Shown piece by piece: positions 5,510-5,696 of a stretch of 5,696 bases of DNA. Every line of letters starts with the position of its first letter. The stretch's first letter is position 1. Position numbers and translations under genes: made by a program. The notes below the pieces were generated by a model. That model did not search any database, was not told the DNA's origin, and saw nothing but the letters and a program-made list of their open reading frames with translations. The DNA comes from Treponema sp. (lineage in GTDB: Bacteria > Spirochaetota > Spirochaetia > Treponematales > Treponemataceae), in the NCBI GenBank assembly GCA_017963165.1, contig JAGCTZ010000046.1:1-5696 (forward strand). The letters run 5' to 3'.

Positions 5510-5524
5510 CCGCTCAACGAGCAG
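5510..5524 (-). promoter_or_regulatory. Conserved 15-nt hairpin upstream of the 73-aa gene (copy 1)
   Basis: On the minus strand CTGCTC-GTT-GAGCGG forms a six-pair stem. Relative to copy 3, the second base changes C to T and the eleventh G to A, and both changes keep pairing (T-G and T-A). It ends 28 nt before ATG 5481. The sequence upstream of it differs from that of the other two copies, so the hairpin through the ribosome site is the only part common to all three. Confidence 0.55.
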
Positions 5525-5530
5525 AAAAAC

Positions 5531-5552
5531 AAAGCCGGTCAATGCCGACTTT
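5531..5552 (-). terminator. Terminator-like hairpin in the operon leader (possible attenuator)
   Basis: The minus strand reads AAAGTCGG, a six-base loop CATTGA, then CCGGCTTT followed by GTTTTTC. That is an eight-pair stem with one T-G pair and a U-rich tail. It lies about 50 bases before the first small gene. If transcription starts upstream of it, it could act as an attenuator; if not, it is a second terminator of the gene beyond the window edge. No alternative antiterminator pairing was obvious. Confidence 0.45.
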
Positions 5553-5570
5553 ATTAACCTGAGTAAACAA

Positions 5571-5625
5571 AAAAAAGGCTGTATGCAGACAAGAATAACG
5601 TGATTTGCTGCATACAGCCTTTTTT
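5571..5625 (-). terminator. Strong Rho-independent terminator, bidirectional
   Basis: AAAAAAGGCTGTATGCAG at 5571-5588 is the exact reverse complement of 5608-5625, giving an 18-pair perfect stem with a 19-nt loop. A-runs on one side and T-runs on the other make it work on either strand; on the minus strand the T-run is eight long. It probably ends a minus-strand gene lying beyond 5650 and insulates the small-gene operon, whose promoter should then lie between about 5570 and 5500. I could not find a convincing -35/-10 pair there. Confidence 0.8.
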
Positions 5626-5673
5626 GAGAATATTTGTAATGTAAGTTGATTATTTAAAATACGGGTAGCGCGA

Positions 5674-5696
5674 GCAAAGCAAAGCAAAGCAAAGCA
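5674..5696. repeat. Pentanucleotide tandem repeat (AAAGC)n at the window edge
   Basis: Four full AAAGC units run from 5676 to 5695, preceded by GC and cut by the window end. On the minus strand the repeat can be read without a stop and leads in one frame to CSRYPYFK and a TAA at 5650-5652, just before the strong terminator. That could be the tail of a gene entering from the right. A five-base unit changes frame with every gain or loss, so it could switch a reading frame. Confidence 0.7.

Overview
The window is AT-rich bacterial DNA. Short intergenic gaps, many GGAGG-type ribosome sites and a relaxed lipobox suggest a Gram-negative, host-associated anaerobe. A spirochaete such as a Treponema is my best guess, at low confidence because no marker gene is present.

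Layout. The left edge (1-195, + strand) holds the end of an unrecognised gene, followed by a doubtful overlapping ORF (173-439, + strand). Nearly everything else lies on the minus strand and reads right to left as one probable operon. It starts with a leader that has two hairpins (5625-5482). Three very small genes follow: 73 aa with a Lys/Gly/Ala-rich body and acidic tail, 61 aa with four Cys, and 39 aa with three Cys. Next come an 81-aa protein of unknown function, a 486-aa radical SAM/SPASM enzyme with an N-terminal PqqD-like region, a 266-aa putative lipoprotein/membrane protein with a C-terminal coiled coil, a 287-aa double zinc-ribbon protein with a helical repeat-like body, and a 240-aa amidohydrolase. 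From the 81-aa gene to the amidohydrolase the gaps are 3, 1, 2 and 15 nt, so co-transcription is very likely.

Interpretation. Tiny Cys-containing ORFs directly upstream of a PqqD-like/radical SAM/SPASM enzyme are the classic layout of a ribosomally synthesised, post-translationally modified peptide (RiPP) locus. The best precursor candidate is the 39-aa ORF, whose C-terminal half carries C22, C32 and C35. The maturase would bind a leader through its N-terminal domain and install a radical-made crosslink. The lipoprotein, zinc-ribbon protein and amidohydrolase are unusual partners, and no transporter or leader peptidase is visible.

The small-gene array is itself unusual. Each start codon is preceded, at a constant 28-29 nt, by the same 15-nt hairpin. 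A 109-bp direct repeat has carried that hairpin, the ribosome site and the last eight codons of the 73-aa gene to a second place, leaving an orphan acidic tail. This looks like an array in which small ORFs are gained or swapped between conserved flanks. Two in-frame stop oddities are also recorded: one after the amidohydrolase and one after the 61-aa ORF.
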